DNA of 64,000 nucleotides from Aphrocallistes beatrix (lineage: Eukaryota > Porifera > Hexactinellida > Sceptrulophora > Aphrocallistidae): positions 248,001 to 312,000 of the forward strand of contig OY725494.1 in NCBI GenBank assembly GCA_963281255.1. The letters run 5' to 3'. The position numbers and the translations under genes were made by a program. A model generated the notes under the pieces. That model searched no databases and was not told the DNA's origin. It saw only the letters and a list, made by a program, of their open reading frames with translations. Numbering within the stretch: the first letter of the stretch is position 1; the number at the start of each line of letters is the position of its first letter. This document shows positions 42,649 to 53,300 of this stretch, one piece after another.

Positions 42649-43911
42649 ATGGCTACAGCTAATCCTACTCCACCAGATCATGGAGATGACAATTTTGTGT
42701 TAGAACTGAGGAGAGTTCGAGAACAAATCAAACAGAAATTCCTCGAATTGATTGATTGTGTGAAAGCGAGAGAATGTAAACTGTTGAAAGAGTTGGATAC
42801 CATTCTAGCATCTTATCACTCGTATCGAGTTGAAGTTAAGAAACAGAAAGAGAAGCAGCAAGATATCGAAAAGACTGTCACCTTTTTGAAAGAAGAATTA
42901 AAAAGTTCTTCAGTCAAAGGAATGCATGAAACTTTGATAAAACTAACTGAGAATGAACTCAACTCCATCAAGTTTCCACTAGAACCTAAAATGATCCATT
43001 TAGTCTGCGATAACAGCAAAATGCTTACAGATTTGAACACTTTGGGCAAATTGGTAGAAAAAGTAAAAAGTGTTGTTGACTATAAGAGTAAGGTACATCC
43101 TGTAGTGAACGTTGGTGAGAATGGAAAAGGAATGGAACAGCTGAAGAATCAATGGGGAGTGGCAGTTGATAATAAAACAGGTAACACCTATGTAGCAGAT
43201 AATAGTAATCACTGTGTGAACGTATTTGATAGCTCTGGAACGATCTCATTCAAATTTGGAGATAGCGATGGTAAAGGAAAGATGTTCCATCCTAGAGGAT
43301 TAGCAATTAGTAAAGATAGTATCTTGATATCCAACGGCAAACCATCTTCTTATAAATCTACTCATGGCATTCTTATTTATCAATTGAATGGTAGCTTTGT
43401 CTCAAGAATTGGGAAATATGGAAATGGTAAGATTGAATTTAATTTTCCATGTGGTCTTGCTTGTAATGAATCGAATGGAAATATTTACATTTGCGATTAT
43501 GGCAACAATCGTATTCAAATACTTTCTAAAGAACTTCAATTCAAATCTCAATTTGGTGCTGATCAGCTGAAATATCCTCGTGATGTGAAACTGTCGGAAG
43601 AATACATTTTTATTTTAGATGAGTCTAATCCTTGTATGCATTTGTATGACTACAATCTCATTCTACAGAAGAGTGTCGTTTCTAGAGGAAAAAGCATGCA
43701 AGTTATTAATCCTTGGTATTTCTTTTTTGACGATTCTAACAATATTCTCATTTCTGACAGTGGTTCTAATTCTATTCAAATATTTAATCCCAAATTCGAA
43801 TTGATTCACAAGATAAATACTTCTACACGCCCTATGGGAGTTGTAGTAGACAATCAAGGAAGAGTTATAGTAGTCTGTAAAGTTAACAATGATTGTCTTC
43901 AGATATTTTAG
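42649..43911 (+). CDS. Coiled-coil/NHL-repeat protein, long form 1
   Basis: Intronless, 420 residues. It starts MATANPTPPDHGDDNFVLEL, followed by a longer coiled coil than the short form (residues about 15-110, including KKQKEKQQDIEKTVTFLKEE). Then come six NHL-like blades to the end (for example NQWGVAVDNKTGNTYVADN, HPRGLAISKDSILISNG and YPRDVKLSEEYIFILDES), finishing CLQIF. No RING or B-box. It lies 1.1 kb behind short form 1, same strand, and the pair is repeated as a unit at 45387-48810. It is the best-preserved long-form member here; the two other long copies each have a frameshift. Role unknown, possibly a propeller-based recognition or scaffold protein. Confidence 0.9.
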   Translation: MATANPTPPDHGDDNFVLELRRVREQIKQKFLELIDCVKARECKLLKELDTILASYHSYRVEVKKQKEKQQDIEKTVTFLKEELKSSSVKGMHETLIKLTENELNSIKFPLEPKMIHLVCDNSKMLTDLNTLGKLVEKVKSVVDYKSKVHPVVNVGENGKGMEQLKNQWGVAVDNKTGNTYVADNSNHCVNVFDSSGTISFKFGDSDGKGKMFHPRGLAISKDSILISNGKPSSYKSTHGILIYQLNGSFVSRIGKYGNGKIEFNFPCGLACNESNGNIYICDYGNNRIQILSKELQFKSQFGADQLKYPRDVKLSEEYIFILDESNPCMHLYDYNLILQKSVVSRGKSMQVINPWYFFFDDSNNILISDSGSNSIQIFNPKFELIHKINTSTRPMGVVVDNQGRVIVVCKVNNDCLQIF

Positions 43912-44035
43912 CTTTGTTTTATTTGATTTGAAGAGAGATTTGCTCTTTTCCATTCTTTCTACTTCATTTCTAGAGTTGATTTCATAGAAAACTTTTACCT
44001 TCATTTTTATTCTCTTTCATTATAATCCTTACTAT

Positions 44036-44153
44036 TAAAACTCGATTAATATATATAGTATATACATATACCTGTAACGAATTGATTGAAGCCAGGCGCA
44101 GAAAGCTAATTTTTGGAATGTGGCAGTCTTTTGACTATGGCTCCACTAAGTTA
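44036..44153 (+). mobile_element. Helitron-like family 1, 5' fragment
   Basis: Begins TCCTTACTATTAAAAC after an A, as the complete copies do, includes the CTGTAACGAATTGATTGAAG block, and breaks off before the GC-rich 3' hairpin, at the left edge of duplication copy B. Confidence 0.8.
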
Positions 44154-44175
44154 ACATTAGCATACGTATAAGACA

Positions 44176-44673
44176 CACGGCCGGATTAAGGTTGTGCAGT
44201 TCCAGTGGCCTATTTTTTACGCGGGGCCCATACTACTGGTCCGGGCAAACCATGCTATTACTAAAAGCTTGTATTGTGCCTAGCAGATGGACCGACCAGG
44301 CGGACCGGGTGCTACTCCTATGATATATAATATAAGGTAATAACATTTTATAGTGTGAAAGTTACTAATCTCAATCTTCGTCATTTAAAAGTCATGCTTA
44401 CGGGAGTTCAGAAGAGAAAAATCACGAATAAGTGACGACAAATCAATGTCACGAAGAAGTTCATATTCTATGCTAAGCAGAGTGAGCTGTTCAAGCGGGT
44501 CTGAGTCATACACGATCGTAACTGATTTTTTATGAGTTGGAGTTTAGAGAACGATCGTCCATCAGAACAGTTGATCGAGAGATCATGAGGCACAAGTAAA
44601 TGAATGCGCGGGGCCCTAAAAGCTCGGGGCCCGTGGCATATGCCACTTCTGCCACGTGCTTAATCCGGCACTG
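44176..44673. mobile_element. hAT-type non-autonomous element, 498 bp
   Basis: Terminal repeats related to CAGTGCCGGATTAAG (left end CACGGCCGGATTAAGG, right end CTTAATCCGGCACTG). Flanked by 8-bp duplications ATAAGACA and ATAAGGCA, one mismatch. The duplicate segment near 39566 has the single uninterrupted ATAAGGCA. No transposase frame is seen inside. Confidence 0.88.
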
Positions 44674-45386
44674 ATAAGGCATCTAACATAAACCATTTAT
44701 TATACGTAAGGTGTCTTAGACGACACAATGACATGACGAACACTCCCTATGATATTTGTATTATCCGACAAATCAGGAGACATGTTTGCTTAGATCATCT
44801 CCGTTAAACATCATTACGAATGTTGCAATGATGAATGATGTTTCAGATTTCTTAACGATTGTTAAGACGTGAGCTAACGATATAGGTTTGCATGCATATA
44901 CAGTTTCACCTCCAGTTTTAGTACCATATTAGTTAGATGGCCGTTTGACTCGATTAACCAGAGTATTAGCTGAGATTGACATGATTATGTTTCTTAAAAA
45001 ATAGCCCAATTGAGCTGCTGACCCGGTAGTCCTAATGAATACGGAGTATACTGTATTTTCCTATTTCTGTAACAATGAATTGCTTTCACGTATGAAGTAT
45101 TAATTTAAAATCGACAAGTGCGCTTCGCTTGCTTTAACTTCATAGAGAATACTCCAGATTTCTAATCGATTTGACTCAGTCCTATAACCATTTATTGTCC
45201 CATGGATATGAGTGTTGCTTAAAGGTCTTTACTCGATACACATAATCTTTAACATTGTTTCGTAATTAATAATCTTCTGAATATTATTCAAGTTTCTAGT
45301 TAAATCCGATATGTTGAGACTATTTACTATAGAATTGACTTTATTCTAATTCAATTGTAGAAAGAATAGATATTTTCTGAAATATA

Positions 45387-46598
45387 ATGGCTACTGTGTA
45401 TGGAGAAGATAATTTTTCGTTAGAAATGGGGAGAGTTAGGAAGAAAATCAAGCAGAAATTCGAGGAATTGATCGATTGTGTGAAAGCAAGAGAATGTCAA
45501 CTGTTGAAAGAGTTGGATGCCATAGTGGGGTCTTATCAAGATGAGAAAGAGGAACGGAAATTCGAAAAAAAAGTAAATTTGAATCAATCCCCGATTAATA
45601 GAATGCACGACGATGTGAAACAAAGTGAAATTAAGCCTAACTTGGTCAGGTCCTCATCAGGACCTCGAATGGTCCATTTCGTTTTTGACAGTAACATAAT
45701 GCTTGCGGAATTGAGCAAATTAGGCAAGTTTGTAGAAAAAGTGAGAAGCAAATTAAGCAGTGTTGACTATAAGAGAAAGGTGCATCCTGTGGTGAGTGTC
45801 TGTGAGAAAGGAAATAGAATGGAGCAGCTGTACAATCCATATGGCGTCACTATTGATAGTACAATTGGTAACATTTATGTCGCGGATCAATATAATCATT
45901 GTGTGAAAGTATTTGATGATTCTGGGAATATCTTATTCAAATTTGGAGATAGTGATGGTGGAGGGAAGATGTTGAATCCAAGAGGTTTAGTTATTAGTGC
46001 AGATAGAATCTTAGTTTCGAATGACGATTCGATAGTAAAATCTGATCATAATATCCTTGTTTATAAGCTGAATGGCGATTTTGTTTATAAAATTGGTAAA
46101 TATGGAAAGGGTAATGCAGAGTTTAACCTTCCACGTGGTCTTGCTTGTAATGAATCGAATGGAGATATTTACATTTGTGATTATGGAAACAATCGAATTC
46201 AAATACTTTCTAAAAAACTCCAATTCAAATCCCAATTTGGTGCTGATCAACTGAAATATCCTCGTGATGTGAAACTGTCACAAGAATGCATTTATATTTT
46301 GGATGGATTGAATTCTTGTATCCATTTGTATGACTACCACTTCAATCTACGGAAAAGTGTCGTTTCTAGAGGTAATAAAAATCTAATTGCAAATCGTTCC
46401 TGTTTCTACATCCATCAGCGTACAGATGAAATCTTCATATCTGACTCTGTTTCTGATTCTATTCACATCTTCAATCCTCAATTCGAGTTGATTCACAAGA
46501 TTAACACTTCGAAATTTCCTATGGGAGTTGTTGTGGATAATCTTGGAAGAATTATCGTCGTCTGTCGAGCGGAAACAGATTGTCTTCAGATATTCTGA
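45387..46598 (+). CDS. Coiled-coil/NHL-repeat protein, short form 2
   Basis: Intronless, 403 residues, about 96.5% identical to short form 1 (40305-41516) by eye, with the same start, coiled coil and NHL propeller. The differences are scattered (for example IRQKF to IKQKF, FVCKIG to FVYKIG, CNELNG to CNESNG) and no stop or indel has arisen, which suggests both copies are kept intact or were recently homogenised. Upstream DNA to 44674 is also duplicated, so both copies probably share promoter elements. Confidence 0.9.
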   Translation: MATVYGEDNFSLEMGRVRKKIKQKFEELIDCVKARECQLLKELDAIVGSYQDEKEERKFEKKVNLNQSPINRMHDDVKQSEIKPNLVRSSSGPRMVHFVFDSNIMLAELSKLGKFVEKVRSKLSSVDYKRKVHPVVSVCEKGNRMEQLYNPYGVTIDSTIGNIYVADQYNHCVKVFDDSGNILFKFGDSDGGGKMLNPRGLVISADRILVSNDDSIVKSDHNILVYKLNGDFVYKIGKYGKGNAEFNLPRGLACNESNGDIYICDYGNNRIQILSKKLQFKSQFGADQLKYPRDVKLSQECIYILDGLNSCIHLYDYHFNLRKSVVSRGNKNLIANRSCFYIHQRTDEIFISDSVSDSIHIFNPQFELIHKINTSKFPMGVVVDNLGRIIVVCRAETDCLQIF

Positions 46599-47551
46599 AG
46601 TGTGACAGTTCTATTTCTTTCTTGATCAAATTTGAAAGACATCTCCCTCTGAACTACTTTTGAATAATTTATGATGGATAATAGTAATATTTTGTTATCT
46701 CGTTTCTATTTTGTATATTCGTATTATGTAATTATTTGTCTAAAAAGTACAAGCAAAGTATTATGCAGTCACTCCAGAGATACGCTCCTAGTTTCAATTT
46801 TAAACTTATAGATCTTTTACACCTAAATCGATAAGTATCACCAATGCAGGGTAGATTTGGTAATATCCGAAATTTTTGAGCTCCTAAATACTTTCGGATT
46901 TAAAATCATAAGTCTAAAGGAGCGTCTCGTGCTCCTAGATAGTGCCTTGGGTTCAGGTTTGTAAAGGCGGCACTAGCTCGACACTACAGGTTGCGCACAG
47001 CCTATTTAAGATTGAGCACACATTTCTTTATTTTATATTTTTGACAGCTGTTGCCTTTTTGTAGCGGATTTTGGATATCTTTCGTCCTGTATAGGCATAA
47101 AGAGGATGATGGTAGCACTTTTTTGGCGATTAGTCACTAAATTATTTTTCCGCCACTTTGAAGAAACTTTTATTAAAGTACTTTCTATTTGGAGCAGTAG
47201 AAGCTCGTTAATACGAGTGCAAGTAGTACCAACAAAGTTTTATCCGGTACAAATAAAAATATGTCTAAATCACTCTGGTTAGTATGAATTGCGGATACTA
47301 CCCTACAAATTTCGACCGTTCTATGAGGCATCAACGAACCTCTACATCATTCGATCATACACCAATTGGAAAGAATATTGCTAGTACGTAGGTAATGAAT
47401 AATTAGTTGCGGTAGTATAGTATCTATTTCATTTGTGCATATCTGTATTTAATTAATAGGCAGACATAACCTCCTTGTTTAATGAATTCGATTTCCATTT
47501 AGCTTTATATTTTTGTCAAATTTAGACATATTCGTTAAGTGACTAAAATAA

Positions 47552-48810
47552 ATGGCAACAGCTGATCCCACTACACCAGACCATGGAGAATTAATTTTGT
47601 GTTAGAACTAGAGAGAGTTCGGGAACAAATCAAACAGAAATTCACCGAATTAATTGACTGTGTTAAAGCGAGAGAATGTAAACTGTTGAAAGAGTTGGAT
47701 ACCATTCTAGCATCTTATCACTCTTATCGAGATGAAGCTAGAAAGCAGAAAGAGAAGCAGCAAGCTATCGAAAAGACTGTCTCCTTTTTGAAGGAAGCAT
47801 TGAAAAGTTCCCCAGTCAAAGGGATGCATGAAACTTTGATAAAGCAAACTGAGAATGAACTCAACTCCATCAAATATCCACTAGAACCTAAAATAGTCCA
47901 TTTAGTCTGCGATAACAGCAAAATGCTTTCAGATTTCAGCACTTTGGGCAAATTGGTGGAAAAAGTAAGAACTATTGTCGACTATAAGAGTAAGGTACAT
48001 CCTTTAGTGAGCGTTTGTGAGAAAGGAAAAGGAATGGAACAGCTGGACTGTCCATGCGGAGTGACAGTTGATAATAAAACAGGTAACATTTATGTTGCAG
48101 ATCAATATAATCACTGTGTGAAAGTATTTGGTAGCTCTGGAAAGATCTTATTCAAATTTGGAGATAGTGATGGTGAAGAAAAAATGTCACATCCTAAAGG
48201 TTTAGTTATTAGTGGAGATAGAATCCTCATCTCCAATGGCACATATTCTGATAAATCTACTCATAGAATTCTTATTTTTCATTTGAATGGTGGTTTTGTC
48301 TCAACATTCGGGAAACATGGAAAAGGTGAGATTGAATTTTATGAACCTTATGGTCTTGCTTGTAATGAATCAAATGGAGATATTTACATTTGTGATCGTT
48401 TTAACAATCGTATTCAAATACTTTCTAAAGGACTTCAATTCAAATCTCAGTTTAGTGCTGATAAACTCAAACATCCTCGTGATGTGAAACTGTCAAAAGA
48501 ATATATTTTTATTCTGGATGAGTCTAATCCTTGTATACATTTGTATGACTACAATCTCATTCTACAGAAGAGTGTCATTTCTAGAGGAAGAGGAATGCAA
48601 GTTGTTAATCCTTACTGTTTCTTTATTGATGATTCTAACAATATTCTCATTTCTGACTGTGGTTCTAATTCTATTCAAATCTTCAATCCTGAACTCAGAT
48701 TGATTCATGAGATAAACACTTCCCCAAGTCCTATGGGAGTTGTTGTACACAATCAAGAAAAGATTATAGTCGTTTGTCAAACTTACAAAGAATGTCTTCA
48801 AATATTTTAG
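47552..48810 (+). CDS. Coiled-coil/NHL-repeat protein, long form 2 (frameshift near start)
   Basis: The family start codon is at 47552 (ATGGCAACAGCTGATCCC), but a one-base loss near 47589, compared with long forms 1 and 3, makes that frame stop after 17 codons. The rest, from 47599 on, is open for 403 codons and encodes the normal coiled coil and six NHL-like blades, ending CLQIF. No ATG precedes the coiled coil in the open frame; the first internal Met is MHETLIKQ. The gene may be newly broken, may use a non-ATG start, or the base may be a sequencing error. The product type is the same as 42649-43911. Confidence 0.75.
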
Positions 48811-49094
48811 TTTTGCTTAATTAGAGTTGGAGCGTGGTTGCCTTTTGTTCCACTCTTTCTATTTACTGCATTAGGAGTTTTTATAAAGAAACATTTACCT
48901 TCATTTTTATTCTCTCTCATTTTACTACTTGTATTAACTCTCATATTGTGTGTTTATAATTTAATTGCTCTATTTACACATAATATCCAGCAGAGTCCTG
49001 TCTACGAACACACCGAATTCAGATCCAAACGTCTTTCAGGTAGCTTGTAAGTTGTGCCTCGCGAAAATCAAGATTGGTACAGCCTGAGGGTTAA

Positions 49095-49606
49095 ATTTTT
49101 AGTGCAGCTCCTATTGGGAGATGCCCTTATGGCATGGACGGAGTATCTCGTCCGTCCGTCCGTATGTATGTATGTATGTATGTATGTATGTATGTATGTA
49201 TGTATGTATGTATGTATGTATGTATGTATGTATGTATGTATGTATGTATGTATGTATGTATGTATGTATGTATGTATGTATGTATGTATGTATGTATGTA
49301 TGTATGTATGTATGTATGTATGTATGTATGTATGTATGTATGTATGTATGTATGTATGTATGTATGTATGTATGTATGTATGTATGTATGTATGTATGTA
49401 TGTATGTATGTATGTATGTATGTATGTATGTATGTATGTATGTATGTATGTATGTATGTATGTATGTATGTCCGTACGCGCGCTACTGCAAAATCTAACA
49501 GTCCGATTTTTACTAAATTTCGCATATTGGATCTTTTTATGGTGTAGATGTGCACCGTAAACATTTTTTCGCGAAATCTCATCACTTCCGGTATTTATAA
49601 GTATAT
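49095..49606. repeat. Dispersed repeat carrying the TATG microsatellite
   Basis: The flanks GGGAGATGCCCTTATGGCATG (first 20 bases) and CGCGCTACTGCAAAATCTAA recur at 32750-32940 (with CGCGCTACTGCGAAATCTAA), and the first flank recurs at about 12657-12715. The right end is cut by a Helitron-like element at 49608. Confidence 0.75.
49163..49470. repeat. TATG microsatellite, about 77 units
   Basis: Uninterrupted TATG repeats. Open in all frames (YVCM or THTYIHT readings), so the long frames here are artefacts. It sits inside a dispersed repeat whose other copy at 32750-32940 has only a few TATG units. Confidence 0.98.
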
Positions 49607-49607
49607 A

Positions 49608-50337
49608 TCTTATATATTAAAATGCTAGGATTTTTTTTTTGTGTGTTTGTCCGAATTGATTGAAGAATTGGGAAGTCATAGAGGTGTGAAAATTGGCATG
49701 TAGGTGTCAAATGATATGCCTACGATTAAGTTCTAAGATCTAAGCGAAATTTTCACATCTCTGCAAAAAAAATAAACAATTTTTCGCACCTTTTCTATAC
49801 AAAATAAATGACTACACTTATTACAATAGAAATCATTGTACAAGTACGACACTACAATAAATAGATCGTCATTGTTATTAATACTTCAAAGCCACAACTT
49901 ATGTTTGATATCTTAAATGTATTATAGTGTATGGCTATAAAAAAGATTATCTGCATATTTTCAAACCTTTATATACATATTTTCACACCATTTGATTAAT
50001 TTTGAAAATAATGCTAGAGACTAGCTTCCAACGGGTGGCATGGGGTTTTCAGGGGTGTAGATTTCGAATATCATATTTTCAGATATATATGATAATTATT
50101 TGTTTACTTTTGTTTACATTAGAGACATAAAGTAAACAAATCTCAAAAATATGCTAGAAACTAGCTTCCAACGGTTGGCATGGGGTTTTTAGTGCTGTAG
50201 ATTTCAAATATTATATTTTCAGATCCATATGAGAAATTATTCGTTGACCTTTGTTTACAATATTTATATAAAGAAAAAGAATTCACAAAATATGTTAGAT
50301 TAAGTAACTCCAGGCGCCCGCAGGGCGACTCTGCGGA
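49608..50337 (+). mobile_element. Helitron-like family 2, 3'-truncated
   Basis: Starts TCTTATATATTAAAATGC after an A and matches the minus-oriented copy at 7356-8138, including the shared GTGTGTTTGTCCGAATTGAT block. It loses the terminal GC-rich hairpin after about 50337. No coding capacity. Confidence 0.82.
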
Positions 50338-50395
50338 CTTTTGTAGTAAGAAACCAAATAAGAATAAATAATTTGTTAGAATATAATCATGAATG

Positions 50396-53300
50396 TTATA
50401 TGGTAGTTTTGAATATGTAGTTCTGATAATGTTTCTCAATATCATCAATTACTTCCTCTGCAGTTAGACCAGACCAATTCTGATTGATCTTATCATTCTG
50501 TTTTACACCATGGTAATCAACAAAATTTTTCTGAAAGGTATGAAGAACCCATTGCCAATACTTTGACTCAATTGAATCTTGACTTAAGATATTCCAAGAT
50601 TTGAAAATTTCATCAACGGTTTTGTAGTCAGAATAATTGTACAATACATTTTTATATAAGAATTTGTGGTTTAATAGAATGCTTTTGGTACATTCTTCAA
50701 TAGTTATTTCTTCGGAGTCTATACGATGCCATCCATTAATACCTTTAGGACGATGAAAGGAACCACAATAATGCTCATGCTCTCCAGCAGTCAGCTGACA
50801 AGGTTCACGGCAAAAGGGGCATAAGGATCTACACTCGATCAAGGAATTTGTAATAGTTTCTTGAATATCTTTAAATTTTGCTGTAGCTAGAATTTCTTCT
50901 ACCCACGGTCTCCAATTAAATTCTTTGCATGAATTTTCCATTGCTACTTTGAACAAATCAGAAAATTGTGCATAATTACTCACATTATGGATATCCAATA
51001 TCCTAGATCACTCATTTTAACCCCACGAACATAATTGGTAATCAAATCGTGATAATGCAGCTTCCACTCTTGCCAAGAATTATTTAAATCGATTGGTTCA
51101 AATTTTGCAGCTTCGATATATTTTGTCATGAGTTCCTGGATTTTAGCATCCAAATTACTCAAGATCTTGTTGAGAACGATTGGCTTTTGTGAATACTCTA
51201 GGATATTTATTTGTATGAAAGAGTTGATGTAATCAAATGGATGTTCAATGTATTGAAGGTAGGCATCAAAGTCTTTCCTTTTTGCCAGTTCCTTCAAGAC
51301 AGCAAGCTGTAGAGATGCACGGCTGATGTAGATTGTGCCGTGTTCAAAATCGTTAATGAATAAATGAAGTAGTGATTGTAGGATGGTGTCCTGGAGGTAT
51401 TGTTTCATTCCATCTAAAGTTATCTTCGTCAGACTTTCAGCACATATATCTTCTGAGCGAATACCAGCACAAAGTTGAGAAAAAATACTGTTTAAAGTGT
51501 CTTTAAGGAGGCATAGTTTTACTTCAAGACTATTTTGGTCCAGATATCTTTCTTGTAATATTTCGAATTTTTTTATTGCCTTACAACATTGGTAGAATAC
51601 AAAATCAAAGATAAAGTGATTCGTAAGAATAAAGGATTCACGGGCATTGGCTCTCTCTGACTTATTTTGATCAGCTATAGCCTTGACAGATTGGTTTATT
51701 AGAACTCGAAAGTAATCTACACAATAATTAGAGTTGAGAGGAAATCGTTCAACAATAGTGTTTATTTGGGTATCAAGAGTTTGGATAATTGATCGTAATT
51801 TTTTGAATTCGCCTATATTTGCCTTTTCTTCTTTGGAGGAACAAAAAATAGATAGAGTAAAATTCAAAGCTTTTTGACCAAAATGGATCTTATGCGTTTG
51901 AAGATTAAGTATTTCATAATAATTATAATCTGGCTGACCTCTATCATAAATTTGGAATAGTTCTTCAAACTCACTTCTTCCAAGAACTTCAAATTTTATC
52001 ACATCTTTGATTAAAAACCTCTTCTCAGAAATAACATCAAGCTGCTGTAGATATGGAACTTCGAATAAAACTTGTTGGAGGTCTCTTGCTATGTTAGCGC
52101 ATTCTATCTTAGTTAATTGAATTTGCGATTCCAATTCATTCCAGATCTCTTCAAAATATATCTGAACTGAATCCTCACTTTCAAATGACACCTTATCTTC
52201 TTTGTACTCGTAAAGTTTACGAACTTTAGTCATTATTTCGTTTCGAAAATTTGTAAATTTTTCATCAATAATTATTTTTTGCTTTTCAACTCGAAAAATC
52301 GTATCACACTCTTCCTTAATTTTACTCTGTTCTCTATTTCTACAGCTCGTAAAATATCTTTTTGTTTGCGATAGCCATTGTTGAAAATACCATTTCTTTT
52401 CGTGCTTAACAAAATAAAATTCAATTATTTTTTTTTCATTTTCTTCAGATAAACGATGTGTATTTTTAAATAGATCATTTCGGATAATTTCCAATGTAGC
52501 TTGAATTTGATGATTCTCAACATTAGAGAGTTTGTTAAAATATTCAGATTTAATGGCAGCTATTTCCTGAGCAAATTGTGAGTACCAGGAAGAGAGAGAA
52601 ATGTCCAATTCAAAACGACAGTTCAACTCTAACATATTCTTATAACTGAATACAAAATTCTCATTTAGAACAGAGTTCCAGAGTGTGCGAAGTTTTTTTT
52701 TCCATTGCTTCATATTCAAGAAATTCCGATCTTGAGTTGAACAGCAAGCAATTAACTTAGCTCGCAATTTCTCCGCATTTTCAATATATCCAGACGATAT
52801 TGAGGTCATGGGTGGTTTTCCTTCGAACAATCCGGGGAAATAAAAAACATCTTCTTCAGGATTGAACTCGATCACATCACAAAATCGACAAAACTGCATT
52901 TCCTTATTTTCTTGCTGTGCGGCACATGCAGTCATTTCGTTTAGTGTATCAATTAAATTCTTCCTTGCTATCATCAAATTCGTCCTAGCTTGGATATCTC
53001 CGACGTTTTGATGGACGAATAAACACTTTGGTTTACCATGAGTAAGCTTCATCCGTATAAAAGCAATGACTGTTATTTCCAAGATATCTTGCACTTCAGA
53101 ATGACTCTCACCTTTAATGTTAATCAAAGCAATGTCTCCAAGGCCCACAATGAATGTAGCCATTTCGTTGTCTCGCTTGTAGGAGAGGCTACCAGAGAGT
53201 TCGGGAGCACGAAGTCCCTCTGTGTCCAGGAGCACCAGATAGTCATAGCCTAGTTCCTTCTTCAGTGACTTCTTCACTTTTATCATTTGCATGAATACTC

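Larger units (their letters stand above)
39559..43911 (+). repeat. Tandem segmental duplication, copy A (two-gene NHL cassette)
   Basis: Copy A of a roughly 4.5-kb unit; copy B is 44159-48810. Matching starts at AGCATACGTATAAG, runs through about 750 bp of upstream DNA, the short NHL gene, the spacer and the long NHL gene. Copy A has a MITE at 41713-41890 that copy B lacks; copy B has a 498-bp element at its left edge that copy A lacks. Confidence 0.85.
44159..48810 (+). repeat. Tandem segmental duplication, copy B (two-gene NHL cassette)
   Basis: Second copy of the unit described at 39559-43911. It starts at the same AGCATACGTATA sequence and is interrupted immediately by the 498-bp element at 44176-44673. 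The short genes are nearly identical between copies; the spacers and long genes have diverged more. Confidence 0.85.

Noticed and set aside
42816-43249. Minus-strand frames inside the NHL genes
   Set aside because: They are antisense shadows that recur in every NHL copy because the coding strand is conserved.
49054-49585. Long open frames on both strands reading YVCM or THTYIHT repeats
   Set aside because: Pure translation of the TATG microsatellite; no coding evidence.
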